Of a DNA stretch of 64,000 nucleotides, positions 1 to 8,246 are shown one piece after another. Numbering within the stretch: position 1 is the stretch's first letter; every line of letters begins with the position of its first letter. The translations under genes were made by a program, and so were the position numbers. The notes beneath the pieces are model-generated. The model ran no database searches. It was not told the origin of the DNA and worked only from the letters and a program-made list of their open reading frames with translations. The stretch comes from CAZCTO01 sp964501725 (lineage in GTDB: Bacteria; Bacillota; Clostridia; Saccharofermentanales; Saccharofermentanaceae). Location of the stretch: contig CAZCTO010000006.1 of assembly GCA_964501725.1 (NCBI GenBank), forward strand, positions 31,200 through 95,199, in the 5' to 3' direction.

Positions 1-2
1 AG

Positions 3-170
3 CACCATCACATGGTGGCGCTTAAAGAAGCGGGTATTCTCGTCATTGCCGCAGGACATGAGGCTACAGAGACACCGGTATTCTTTTCGCTCGAAAAGCG
101 CCTGGAAGAAACTTTTCCGGAACTTAAAATTTCGGTATGCCCCGGAAACGTTTTTCAAAAGTCCTTTTGA
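3..170 (+). CDS. Nif3-like dinuclear metal-centre protein, C-terminal end (partial)
   Basis: The window opens inside this gene; 55 codons in frame 3 lead to a TGA at 168-170. The visible tail begins with consecutive histidines and continues with an AGHEATE motif. This matches the C-terminal metal-site region of the Nif3/YqfO (DUF34) family, which normally reads like GH-x-x-TE and supplies a His and a Glu to a di-metal centre. The molecular function of the family is still uncertain (it has been called GTP cyclohydrolase I type 2, but this is not settled). The gene ends about 40 bp before the RNase P RNA. The start and N-terminal two-thirds lie outside the window. Confidence 0.75.
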   Translation, partial: HHHMVALKEAGILVIAAGHEATETPVFFSLEKRLEETFPELKISVCPGNVFQKSF

Positions 171-206
171 GGTAGACATTGCGATGCGGTTTGTTTATGA
201 TGGGAT

Positions 207-570
207 TGTTTTCTGAGTAAGCCGGACGATCGCGGGCGCAAGCTTTAACGGGCGCGCACGAGGAAAGTCCGGGCTCCATAGGACAAGGGTGCCGGGTAAC
301 TCCCGGTGAAGGCGACTTTAAGGAAAGTGCAACAGAAAAGACACCGCCTTCCGATTTCGGTCGGGAGGTAAGGATGAAATGGCGGGGTAAGAGCCCACCG
401 GCGGGTTGGTAACAATCCGGCCGTGTAAACCCCACCCGGAGCAACGCCATGGAGAGACATTACTGTGGTCCGCAGGTCTCGGGGAGGCGGCTGGAGCCGT
501 TAAGAAATTATCGGCCTAGATAGATGATCGTTCAAGACAGAACCCGGCTTACAGGTTTACTCAGAAAACA
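207..570 (+). ncRNA. rnpB: RNase P RNA, bacterial class A-like
   Basis: This is the catalytic RNA that matures the 5' ends of tRNAs. Diagnostic conserved blocks are present in order: GAGGAAAGTCCGGGCTCC near 260-277, GGGTAAGAGCCCACCG near 384-399, GGAGCAACGCC near 438-448 and GACAGAACCCGGCTTAC near 536-552. The ends are set by a terminal helix: the 14 bases at 207-220 pair perfectly with 557-570. Two reading frames lie antisense across the RNA; they are by-products of its structure and not genes. The exact 5' and 3' ends could differ by a few bases. Confidence 0.95.
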
Positions 571-609
571 CTTATTACAAATCAAAGCAACGGTCATAAG
601 GAGAAAAAA

Positions 610-1782
610 ATGTCAGCGCAATCCTATTTAAGCAGAGGCGTATCGCCGACCAAAGATGATGTGAAGAAGGCCGTTTCGGGACAATCCGGCGGTGTTTTTC
701 CCGGAGCATTCTGTAAACTGATTGAAGATATTGCCGGAGATCCGGATTATTGCATGTCGATTCATGCGGACGGAGCCGGAACTAAATCATCGGTTGCTTA
801 TCTGCAGTATATGGAGACGGGGGATACGGCGAGTTTCTTTTCTGTGGCGCAGGACTCGCTGGTAATGAATACCGACGACCTGGCTTGCGTCGGAGCCGTT
901 AACCATTTTTGTCTCTCGAATACGATCGGGCGTAACGCTCATCGGGTAAACGGCACTTGTATTGCAGAAATTATTCGCGGATACGATCATATTATTTCGC
1001 TTCTTAAAAAATACGGTGTCGAAATAACAATGTCAGGCGGTGAAACAGCGGATGTCGGTGATCTGGTCCGAACCGCAATCATCGATTCAACCTTAGTGGT
1101 TCGCATGAAGAGAGAAGAAGTCATTAACGCATCTCAAATTAAGCCCGGACATGTGATCGTCGGATTATCATCTTCCGGCAAAGCAGTATATGAAGATAAG
1201 TATAATTCCGGCATCTCGTCGAACGGTCTCACTGCGGCACGACACATGCTTTTAAGCAAGAAATATCTCGACAAATATCCCGAATCATTATCCGAAACAA
1301 TACCCGCAGACAAAGCCTATTGCGGAAAGTATCTCCTCTCGGATAAACTTCCGGACAGTGAGATAACGGTTGGAGAAGCAATACTATCACCGACCAGAAC
1401 CTATCTGCCGATTCTTTCCGTAATACTGCCGAAGTATCGGAATCGCATATCGGGGATCATTCATTGTACAGGTGGCGGACAGGTAAAATGCCGTGATTTC
1501 GGGTATGGTGTTCGTTACGTGAAAGATAATTTATTTGAACTGCCGCCGATATTCAGGGCCATATATGAATCCGGTGAAATCCCAATGAAAGAGATGTATC
1601 AGGTGTTCAACTGCGGACACCGCATGGAGATTTATTGCGAACCGGAGATTGCGGCTGAATTAATTGCCATATCTTCGGAGTTTGAGGTGGATGCGCGGAT
1701 TATCGGAAGAGTTGAAGCTTCGGAGAATCCGGATCAGAACGAAGTGCTGATACGAAGCGGGGACGAAGAATATAAGTACTGA
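610..1782 (+). CDS. purM: Phosphoribosylformylglycinamidine cyclo-ligase (AIR synthetase), long form
   Basis: AIR synthetase closes the imidazole ring in purine synthesis, converting FGAM and ATP to AIR in the cytoplasm. The N-terminal half carries the PurM-type ATP/substrate loop DGAGTK (about residue 56) and the SGGETAD stretch (about residue 141); the C-terminal half is the AIRS C-domain with a TGGGQ turn. At 390 residues it is longer than the usual protein of about 340, and resembles the longer variant known from Bacteroidetes and some Clostridia. AAGGAG lies 6 bases before the ATG. It stands alone between rnpB and a reverse gene, not in a pur operon. A PurM-fold relative with another substrate cannot be excluded. 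Confidence 0.8.
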   Translation: MSAQSYLSRGVSPTKDDVKKAVSGQSGGVFPGAFCKLIEDIAGDPDYCMSIHADGAGTKSSVAYLQYMETGDTASFFSVAQDSLVMNTDDLACVGAVNHFCLSNTIGRNAHRVNGTCIAEIIRGYDHIISLLKKYGVEITMSGGETADVGDLVRTAIIDSTLVVRMKREEVINASQIKPGHVIVGLSSSGKAVYEDKYNSGISSNGLTAARHMLLSKKYLDKYPESLSETIPADKAYCGKYLLSDKLPDSEITVGEAILSPTRTYLPILSVILPKYRNRISGIIHCTGGGQVKCRDFGYGVRYVKDNLFELPPIFRAIYESGEIPMKEMYQVFNCGHRMEIYCEPEIAAELIAISSEFEVDARIIGRVEASENPDQNEVLIRSGDEEYKY

Positions 1783-1802
1783 TTTTTATTACGTCTTATA
1801 CA

Positions 1803-2831
1803 TCAGTCATTATCATCTTTTTTTTCGTCGTTCCTGGCGAGCCATCTCAGTATCTGGTAACTAAAAAAACCAATGATCGCCATGACCACGATGAACAGAG
1901 GATATGTGATTTTCCAGTTTTCACTACCGGTCATCATGGACCATTCGGACATACCGCCGATGCTCGCAAGAAGTGTCAGCGGGAGAAAAATGGTGGAGAT
2001 GAAGGTGAGCCGGCGAAGAGTTCGGTTGGTCCGGTTTGATATTTGTGACATCTCGTTGTTGCGCAGAGAAAGATCGATTTCCATCAAGCTGGTCTCGATA
2101 TCCCGCATCGTTTCAATCAATTCAAAATATCGGGTGATGTGATCGTAAATATTTCGAAAATGAAATATTGACTTGTCGGAAATAAAGGGACAGTCCCCCC
2201 GGCTGATTTTTAAGAGAATCTCACGCTCGTGAAAAAGTGATTTTCGAAGCGTCATTAACGACCGTCGAATATGTTGAAGAGATTTGATATTAAAACTCTC
2301 ATGATGCTCAAAAAGAGAATCCTCCGCCTGAGAGAGTTCATCTTCAACGGCTTCAATAGCCAAAAGTTTGCGGTCTACAATCGCATCCATAATCGCATGC
2401 AGCGCATACTCCGGACGAGAGCGCTCCATCAAAATCGCATTCTCGACCTGTGTTTCTATGTTTTCGCTGATAACCGGCTTTCCGTCCGGCCCGATACGAT
2501 CCATAGAGATCAGAAAATTCTCGCCGATGAAAAGGTTGATCTCATTGATATAGAGTTGATCTGAAAAATAAGAGAATTCATTAATCTGCAAAAAGGTATT
2601 ATCCGGAAAAACGTCCAGTTTCGGCAGTTGATTATTATCGCTTACATCATCAATGGAGAGTTGGCTCAATCCGATTGCGTCGATGAGGGGACTTATTTCA
2701 TCCGATTTCGGCTCAACATAATGAAGCCAGAAAAACTCTCCCTTTTGAGTCTGTGCAATTGCCTCTGCGGCTGTTTCGGCGGGGATCATTTTCCCGGCTT
2801 TGGTAACCCGGTAAAAACGTGATTTGTCCAT
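1803..2831 (-). CDS. CorA/MIT-family divalent cation transporter with a GMS motif
   Basis: This is an inner-membrane channel-type transporter for Mg2+ or a related divalent ion. The soluble N-terminal funnel domain (about 1-275) includes the long charged helix region typical of CorA; two membrane helices follow at about 280-300 and 308-330, and the tail is lysine/aspartate rich. The pore-mouth signature that is GMN in CorA (GIN in ZntB) reads GMS at residues 293-295, so the Asn that is almost invariant in Mg2+ transporters is missing. GGAG sits 9 bases before the ATG. The gene converges with purM and is divergent from tRNA-Lys. The family call is firm; the ion is not. Confidence 0.85.
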   Translation of the reverse strand: MDKSRFYRVTKAGKMIPAETAAEAIAQTQKGEFFWLHYVEPKSDEISPLIDAIGLSQLSIDDVSDNNQLPKLDVFPDNTFLQINEFSYFSDQLYINEINLFIGENFLISMDRIGPDGKPVISENIETQVENAILMERSRPEYALHAIMDAIVDRKLLAIEAVEDELSQAEDSLFEHHESFNIKSLQHIRRSLMTLRKSLFHEREILLKISRGDCPFISDKSIFHFRNIYDHITRYFELIETMRDIETSLMEIDLSLRNNEMSQISNRTNRTLRRLTFISTIFLPLTLLASIGGMSEWSMMTGSENWKITYPLFIVVMAIIGFFSYQILRWLARNDEKKDDND

Positions 2832-2994
2832 ATTGATTCTCCATTATCTTCGAAAATGATATCCCAAAACGGATGTATAACACAAAATATACAATCAAAA
2901 TTATACAACAAAATTGACTCTGATAGACATTTTGTCAAAACAAGTGACTTTGTTTCAGATAAGAAATTCACTCGAACTGATCTGTTTTCGATTG

Positions 2995-3023
2995 TTGACA
3001 ACCAATGACCGCATCGTTATAAT
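2995..3023 (+). promoter_or_regulatory. Sigma-A promoter for tRNA-Lys
   Basis: A consensus TTGACA (2995-3000) and a consensus TATAAT (3018-3023) are separated by exactly 17 bp. Transcription would start near 3030, about 45 bases before the tRNA. Confidence 0.85.
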
Positions 3024-3074
3024 AACCCTTGTTCGTTTGCGAGGATTTACGTATTTCTGATGCAATGAGCATAT

Positions 3075-3150
3075 GCACCTTTAGCTCAGTTGGTAGAGCA
3101 ACTGACTCTTAATCAGTGGGCCCCGGGTTCGAATCCCTGAAGGTGCACCA
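3075..3150 (+). tRNA. tRNA-Lys (anticodon CTT)
   Basis: A 76-nt cloverleaf with acceptor arm GCACCTT/AAGGTGC, D-arm GCTCAGTTGGTAGAGC, anticodon stem ACTGA/TCAGT with loop CTCTTAA (anticodon CTT at 3108-3110), T-loop GGTTCGAATCC and an encoded 3' CCA. It reads AAG codons. A consensus promoter precedes it and a hairpin terminator follows, so it is its own transcription unit. No sign of an element integrated at its 3' end. Confidence 0.97.
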
Positions 3151-3155
3151 GAACA

Positions 3156-3194
3156 TAAACCCGAGAGCAAGTTGCTTCTCGGGTTTATTGTTTT
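3156..3194 (+). terminator. Intrinsic terminator after tRNA-Lys
   Basis: AAACCCGAGA pairs with TCTCGGGTTT, extended inward by GCAA/TTGC, and is followed by the T-rich ATTGTTTT. It lies six bases past the tRNA CCA end. Confidence 0.85.
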
Positions 3195-3238
3195 CACTAA
3201 CTATAAAAAGAAGCAATCGCGCTCAATACGGTGCGTTT

Positions 3239-3265
3239 TTGACTTCACTTCAATTGTGTTATAAT
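3239..3265 (+). promoter_or_regulatory. Probable promoter of metY
   Basis: A consensus TATAAT (3260-3265) is preceded by TTGACT (3239-3244). The spacer is 15 bp, shorter than ideal. No S-box or other methionine riboswitch fold was recognised in the short leader. Confidence 0.55.
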
Positions 3266-3320
3266 CATCTGAAATCTTAGAATGCACCAAAACCAGGCGA
3301 CAGAGTTTGGGGGGGATTTT

Positions 3321-4601
3321 ATGAGCGAATATCAAATTGAAACCAAATGTGTCCAATCGGGCTATCAGCCGCAGAATGGGCAACCCAGAGTTCTTCCGAT
3401 CAATCAGAGCACTACCTTTAAGTATTCATCGGCAGAGCAGATGGGCAGACTTTTTGATCTGGAAGAAGAAGGATATTTTTATTCAAGGCTTGCCAATCCG
3501 ACTTGTGATGCCGTAGCCGCCAAAATTGCGGATCTGGAGGGCGGAGTGGCAGCGATGCTGACGGCTTCAGGCCAGGCGGCTATCTTTTTTTCAATCATCA
3601 ATATTGCCGGAGCCGGGGACCACTTCATCAGTTGCTCTAATATATACGGAGGAACGGCTAACTTGTTTTCCGTCACTTTCAAAAAGCTGGGAATAGACGT
3701 AACGTTTGTTCAGCCGGATGTCAGTGAAGATGACCTTAAAGCCGCAATCAGAGAGAATACCAAGCTTATATACGGTGAAATGATTGCCAATCCGGCGCTG
3801 ACGATATTTGATATTGAAAAATTCGCGAAAGCGGCGCATTCATTCGGTATACCGCTGATCGTTGACAATACCTTCCCGACGCCGATTCATTGCCGGCCTT
3901 TCGAGTGGGGCGCGGATATCGTTATTCACTCAACCACAAAGTATATGGACGGGCACGCAACCAGTATCGGCGGGTGTATTGTTGACAGCGGCAATTTTAA
4001 CTGGAATCAATATCCCGAACGATTCCCCGGCCTCACCGCACCGGATGATTCATATCACGGAGTGATTTATACCGAGAAGTTCGGGGAAAAAGCATATATT
4101 ACGAAATGTACGGTTCAGCTAATGAGAGATATGGGCGCAACCCCGGCTCCGATGAATGCGTTTCTTCTGAATATCGGATTGGAGACCCTGCACCTTCGAG
4201 TACAAAGACATTGCGAAAACGCTCTGAAGGTTGCTTTGTTCCTCAGATCTCATCCGAAGGTCAGCTGGATCTGTTTTCCGGGTCTGGAAACAGACTCACA
4301 GTATTCATTGGCTCAGAAGTATCTCCCGGACGGAACCTGCGGTGTTCTTTCTTTCGGGGTATCAGGCGGAAGAGAAGCGGCCTGCAAACTGATGGATTCA
4401 CTTAAACTGGCGACCATTGTAACGCATGTTTGTGATGCCCGTACCTCCGTGCTTCACCCGGCGAGTACAACACAGCGTCAATTGTCCGAAGAAGAACTCA
4501 TTCTTTCCGGTGTAAGTACGGATCTGATCCGATTATCGGTAGGTATAGAGAATGCAGATGACATAATATTTGATCTGAAACAAGGACTTCAGTTCATTTG
4601 A
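3321..4601 (+). CDS. metY: O-acetylhomoserine (thiol)-lyase, PLP enzyme of Cys/Met metabolism
   Basis: MetY makes homocysteine from O-acetylhomoserine and sulfide, a direct-sulfhydrylation route to methionine. The PLP-binding lysine lies in HSTTKYMDGH (K207), preceded by VDNTF (PLP ring contacts) and the SGQAAI segment. The C-terminal SVLHPASTTQRQ stretch is characteristic of MetY rather than of cystathionine lyases. I place the start at 3321 because a run of G (3308-3314) gives a ribosome site 6 bases upstream; an in-frame ATG 39 bases earlier has none. Length (426 residues) fits the family. The gene has its own promoter and a terminator shared with trxA. Confidence 0.88.
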   Translation: MSEYQIETKCVQSGYQPQNGQPRVLPINQSTTFKYSSAEQMGRLFDLEEEGYFYSRLANPTCDAVAAKIADLEGGVAAMLTASGQAAIFFSIINIAGAGDHFISCSNIYGGTANLFSVTFKKLGIDVTFVQPDVSEDDLKAAIRENTKLIYGEMIANPALTIFDIEKFAKAAHSFGIPLIVDNTFPTPIHCRPFEWGADIVIHSTTKYMDGHATSIGGCIVDSGNFNWNQYPERFPGLTAPDDSYHGVIYTEKFGEKAYITKCTVQLMRDMGATPAPMNAFLLNIGLETLHLRVQRHCENALKVALFLRSHPKVSWICFPGLETDSQYSLAQKYLPDGTCGVLSFGVSGGREAACKLMDSLKLATIVTHVCDARTSVLHPASTTQRQLSEEELILSGVSTDLIRLSVGIENADDIIFDLKQGLQFI

Positions 4602-4650
4602 AATGGGTAAATTCCATAAAATCCGGAACTATAAAAAAATCTGATCAATA

Positions 4651-4697
4651 AAAAACGCCTCACCTGTTGACTTGATAGTCAATCGGTGAGGTGTTTT
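4651..4697. terminator. Bidirectional terminator between metY and trxA
   Basis: AAAACGCCTCACC pairs with GGTGAGGTGTTTT, with an inner TTGACT/AGTCAA helix. A-run on one side and T-run on the other let it end both the forward metY and reverse trxA transcripts. Confidence 0.8.
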
Positions 4698-4714
4698 AGC
4701 ATTTGGATCTCAAC

Positions 4715-5035
4715 TTATAGTGCTGAATCAATCATTTTCTGGTACGCCGATTTGTTGGCCATTCCGACCTGTTGTGAAATTCTCTTCCCATCCTTAAACA
4801 CAATGACGGTCGGTATACTCATCACACCATATTCAGCAGCAATGCCCTGAGCTTGATCGATGTTCAGCTTTGCCACTTTAATCTTGCCTGCGTTCTCGTC
4901 GGCTATTGCATAAATAGTAGGTGCCAACATCCGGCAAGGCATACACCAATCTGCATAAAAATCGACCAATGTTACTCCGGAATCAATTGTGCTCTTAAAT
5001 GTTCCCTCTGTGAGTTCAAGTGTGTTTTTGTTCAT
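4715..5035 (-). CDS. trxA: Thioredoxin with a WCMPC active site
   Basis: A small cytoplasmic dithiol-disulfide protein that reduces protein disulfides. The 106-residue thioredoxin fold is complete: DFYADWCMPCR with the redox cysteines C31 and C34, and the cis-proline in SIPT near residue 76. Standard thioredoxins have WCGPC; Met in place of Gly between the cysteines would be expected to alter redox potential or partner choice. AAGGGG lies 7 bases before the ATG. The gene is divergent from an arsR-family regulator across 246 bp, so the two may share control, though no operator was identified with confidence. Confidence 0.9.
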   Translation of the reverse strand: MNKNTLELTEGTFKSTIDSGVTLVDFYADWCMPCRMLAPTIYAIADENAGKIKVAKLNIDQAQGIAAEYGVMSIPTVIVFKDGKRISQQVGMANKSAYQKMIDSAL

Positions 5036-5204
5036 AAGAATTCCCCTTTCAAATCTGCAATTTTATTATATAACTTCTTATCGGCAATTGATGCGCCCGT
5101 TATAAAAGAATTTCAAATAAAGTACATGTCATTTTCTTTTTCCGAGTTTGCATCTGTACGGACCACAATAAAAGAGTTATAATATAAAAACATAATATAA
5201 TAAT

Positions 5205-5233
5205 TTGATAATCCGTTCTGATATCATTATAAC
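5205..5233 (+). promoter_or_regulatory. Sigma-A promoter of the arsR-family gene
   Basis: TTGATA (5205-5210) and TATAAC (5228-5233) have a 17-bp spacer. The AT-rich block at 5175-5203 just upstream could hold operator half sites for the regulator, but a clear palindrome was not found. Confidence 0.65.
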
Positions 5234-5281
5234 ATGGTTATTGAATGTGTCAACAGTCATGAATAGAAAGACGGAGGAAAT

Positions 5282-5569
5282 ATGAATAAGGATGAAATCA
5301 CCCGGAAAGCCGAAATTCTAAAAGCACTTGCGCACCCGGACCGCCTTTGCATCATACAGGGGCTTCATATGTACCGGTGTAATGTCGGGGAGATTCAGAG
5401 TAAGCTCGGTTTGTCTCAAAGCGGACTATCTCAACATATCGCCAAACTAAAATCCGTTGGTATCATACGCGGTAAAAGAAACGGTAAAGAAATTTGCTAC
5501 CGTGTGGCGGATGAATTTGCAATGGAAATTGTAAACCTGGCTTTCAAAAACACAGACTGTCAGATGTGA
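5282..5569 (+). CDS. ArsR/SmtB-family winged-helix transcriptional regulator
   Basis: A 95-residue DNA-binding repressor-type protein. The wHTH core is recognisable from LAHPDRLCII (helix 1) through LSQSGLSQHIAKLKSVGII (recognition helix) to the wing at GKEICYRV. The classical ArsR metal motif ELCVCD is absent; the equivalent helix reads MYRCNVGEI with a single Cys33. Other cysteines are C23, C72 and C93. It may sense a metal through other sites, or thiol redox state, as some family members do; its divergent position opposite a thioredoxin makes the second idea attractive but unproven. GGAGG lies 4-5 bases before the ATG. The 3' end converges on the next gene with 5 bp between them. Confidence 0.85.
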   Translation: MNKDEITRKAEILKALAHPDRLCIIQGLHMYRCNVGEIQSKLGLSQSGLSQHIAKLKSVGIIRGKRNGKEICYRVADEFAMEIVNLAFKNTDCQM

Positions 5570-5574
5570 ATCGC

Positions 5575-6714
5575 CTAATCAAAGAATCCGATCATTTCCT
5601 CGGTGGAAAAGTCCTGATCCATCGGAAGTCGAATCACCCTATTTTCTTTGGCGGACCGATACACCGCTAATACGGATGAGACGGACAGCAATCCCGATTC
5701 GGCATCCGCAATGGGTTCTTTACCTACGGAAATCGAATGATACAGATCCTGATAAATAGCATAATGAGGATTGCCTGCGCTGAGGAAGGAAGACAATCCT
5801 TTTGTTTTCATCTGTTCAAGGATGTAATGCATTTTACGGCTCTTTCCATTTTCGTCCCGAACATCCAGACCGGGGATTCCTTTGCGAAGACCGATACGCA
5901 CCGATCCTTTCGCGCCGCTAATGAAGAAAAATGCTTCGTGATCCCGAGGGGACGTCGCTGTTGTTCCTTCAACCTGACAAAGGGCACCGCTTTTCATGCG
6001 TATAACGGCCATGCCGGTATCTTCAGATTCAATATTCCGAAATCTTTTAGCCAAAAAGCCGGTGACATACTCGGGAGTACTGCACATCAGCCAACACATC
6101 AAATCGAGTGCATGGATGGTCTGATTCATGAGCGCCCCGCCGTCGAATTTCCACGATCCTCTCCAAGCAGCCTGGTCATAATACTTCTGATCATGACCCC
6201 ATCTGACCGTAACGGAACCGTGACTGACGGATCCGAATACACCGGCACTTAAATCTCTCTGAATCAGACCGATCACCGGAAAGTACCGGTAGATGTGCCC
6301 CATGACAATTTTCCTTCCGGTCGATGCGGATAATTCAACCAGTTCGGCGGCCTCGGAAATTTTCATGGTCATCGGCTTTTCGAGAAAAACATGACAGCCG
6401 GAAGCAAGAGCGGATTTTGCCATCTCATAATGTAATCCGGAAGGGACAGTAATGGAGACGATATCCGGCTTCTCGCTCTCAAGCATCCGAGTAAAGTCAC
6501 GATAAATCTTGACTTTGGATAAGAATTCTTCTTTATGTTTTCCTTTTATGCCGCTGGCACTAAGGAGTGCTTCCGGGGCATTTTCCGCCGGATCAACCAA
6601 GGCACACAATTTGAAACTGTCTTTTTGCTTTAGGATGGCTTTCAGATGTTTGACAGAGATTCTGCCGCATCCGACCAGGGCTACCGAAAGCACGGATACA
6701 CGATTATTGCTCAT
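5575..6714 (-). CDS. Gfo/Idh/MocA-family NAD(P)-dependent oxidoreductase
   Basis: Cytoplasmic dehydrogenase family acting mainly on sugars, inositols or their phosphates. The N-terminal Rossmann fold has VALVGCGRIS (dinucleotide loop, near residue 10) and the hallmark EKPM (near 125) at the nicotinamide site; the C-terminal half is the alpha/beta substrate domain with GHIYRYFPVI and DLMCWLM. The start at 6714 is preferred over an ATG 24 bases upstream because GGAG lies 9 bases before it. The gene is single and faces arsR. Substrate cannot be inferred from context. Confidence 0.85.
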   Translation of the reverse strand: MSNNRVSVLSVALVGCGRISVKHLKAILKQKDSFKLCALVDPAENAPEALLSASGIKGKHKEEFLSKVKIYRDFTRMLESEKPDIVSITVPSGLHYEMAKSALASGCHVFLEKPMTMKISEAAELVELSASTGRKIVMGHIYRYFPVIGLIQRDLSAGVFGSVSHGSVTVRWGHDQKYYDQAAWRGSWKFDGGALMNQTIHALDLMCWLMCSTPEYVTGFLAKRFRNIESEDTGMAVIRMKSGALCQVEGTTATSPRDHEAFFFISGAKGSVRIGLRKGIPGLDVRDENGKSRKMHYILEQMKTKGLSSFLSAGNPHYAIYQDLYHSISVGKEPIADAESGLLSVSSVLAVYRSAKENRVIRLPMDQDFSTEEMIGFFD

Positions 6715-6839
6715 TTTATAACTCCGGCGATGAACCATATTTTTGCTGACATTCGGTTTATTCTATCACAGTAATCAGGATTGTTGAATGTTGGTGTACA
6801 ATGAAAATATCCTGAAATCGGGAGGATAAGGTACTAAAG

Positions 6840-8165
6840 ATGGATATGCGGGACATTATTGCGGATAAAAGATACGGGCAGAGTTTGTCTGCGGAGCAGA
6901 TCAATTACTTTATTAATAGTGTTACCGGAAAAACAGTTCCGGATTATCAGGTATCGGCGCTTCTGATGGCTATCGTGCTGAATGGGATGGATGACCGGGA
7001 GATGACCGAACTGGCACTCTGCATGGCGCGGTCGGGCGATATTTGTGATCTCTCTTCCATCGCAGGAAGAAAAGTGGATAAGCACAGTACAGGCGGAGTG
7101 GGTGATAAATGTACGCCGATTATATTACCGCTCGTTGCATCTATGGGTATTCCTGTTGTAAAACTCTCCGGCAGAGGATTGGGGTTTACGGGCGGAACGA
7201 TTGACAAACTTGAATCGGTAGAAGGGTTCAGAACATCGATACCGATTGCTGAATTTCCTGATATGATACGTAAATCGGGTATGGTTCTTTCCGGCCAGAC
7301 ACCGGAACTGGCTCCTGCCGACAAAGAATTATATGCACTTCGCGATGTGACCGGAACGATTGATTCAATTCCTTTGATTGCTTCGAGCATCATGAGTAAG
7401 AAAATTGCCGGCGGAGCGGATGCCATTGTATTGGATGTTACTTGCGGAGACGGCGCCTTCATGAGAAACATTGATTCCGCAAGAAAGCTTTCCGAAGCGA
7501 TGATACGCATCGGGAATATTGCTTCCCGTCCGGTAACGTGTGTCATCACATCCATGCGTCAACCTCTGGGAAAATCAATCGGAAATGTGCTGGAGATGAT
7601 GGAAGTGGAAGAAGCTTTTCACGGAAATATGCAAGAAGACCTGGAAAAAGTATGCTTAACACTGGCCGCATCGATGTTTTTGCTTTCGGATGAGGGGGAA
7701 AGCACAACTTTTGATTTAGCTTACGAATTGTGCAGGAAAAAGCTTTTCGATGGCAGTGCTCGAGAGTCATTTTTGCGGTTTATCAAAGCGCAGGGCGGAA
7801 AGACTTGTGAAGACGGCTCCCTGATATACCGGGTACAGCCTGCGGAATGCGGATCTTTATTATCGGAACGCAGTGGCTATATCGGGGAAGTACTTGCGTC
7901 CGGTATTGGCAAAGCCTCGGTCAAGATCGGCGCAGGAAGAATCGTAAAAAGTGATGAGATTGACCCGGGCGCAGGAATCATCCTTCATAAAAAAATCGGA
8001 GACGTTGTCAGCAAAGGCGAAAAGCTTTGCACCTTTTATAAGGGGGAAGGCAGTCATCATGATGATAAGTTACTTGCAGAGGCACTTTCCGAAGCCCGCA
8101 AAGCCTTTATTATCCAAGATGCGTCAGTGACCCCGCCTCCGGAAGTCTTGGAAATCCTATCATAG
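6840..8165 (+). CDS. pdp: Pyrimidine-nucleoside phosphorylase
   Basis: Splits uridine or thymidine with phosphate into base and (deoxy)ribose-1-phosphate. All three family parts are visible: the helical N-domain, the phosphate-site segment KHSTGGVGDK (residues about 81-90), the GLGFTGGTIDKLES block, and a C-terminal domain with RAGAGR-like and HKK segments. At 441 residues it matches the Firmicutes Pdp type (about 433) rather than longer archaeal AMP phosphorylases. A second Met at codon 3 is an alternative start. Single gene; the next gene has its own promoter. Confidence 0.92.
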   Translation: MDMRDIIADKRYGQSLSAEQINYFINSVTGKTVPDYQVSALLMAIVLNGMDDREMTELALCMARSGDICDLSSIAGRKVDKHSTGGVGDKCTPIILPLVASMGIPVVKLSGRGLGFTGGTIDKLESVEGFRTSIPIAEFPDMIRKSGMVLSGQTPELAPADKELYALRDVTGTIDSIPLIASSIMSKKIAGGADAIVLDVTCGDGAFMRNIDSARKLSEAMIRIGNIASRPVTCVITSMRQPLGKSIGNVLEMMEVEEAFHGNMQEDLEKVCLTLAASMFLLSDEGESTTFDLAYELCRKKLFDGSARESFLRFIKAQGGKTCEDGSLIYRVQPAECGSLLSERSGYIGEVLASGIGKASVKIGAGRIVKSDEIDPGAGIILHKKIGDVVSKGEKLCTFYKGEGSHHDDKLLAEALSEARKAFIIQDASVTPPPEVLEILS

Positions 8166-8174
8166 TTTTTATGC

Positions 8175-8203
8175 TTGCACGCACGGAAACGGATTGCTAT
8201 AAT
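8175..8203 (+). promoter_or_regulatory. Sigma-A promoter of the ruvC-ruvA-ruvB-queH operon
   Basis: TTGCAC (8175-8180), 17-bp spacer and a perfect TATAAT (8198-8203), about 45 bp before ruvC. No LexA (Cheo) box was recognised. Confidence 0.8.
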
Positions 8204-8246
8204 ACCAAATAGAACGAATGTTTGACATTGGGGGATAAAAGACAAC

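Noticed and set aside
124..460. Reverse reading frames of 71 and 108 codons
   Set aside because: They lie wholly antisense to RNase P RNA and have no known family.
571..609. Purine riboswitch ahead of purM
   Set aside because: Only 39 bp are available and no paired elements fit.
3075..3150. Integration site at tRNA-Lys, tRNA-Thr or tRNA-Pro
   Set aside because: No repeated tRNA 3' end, integrase or foreign gene block lies beside any of the three tRNAs.
3188..3320. S-box (SAM) riboswitch ahead of metY
   Set aside because: Promoter to start is about 55 bp, and no S-box core motifs are present.
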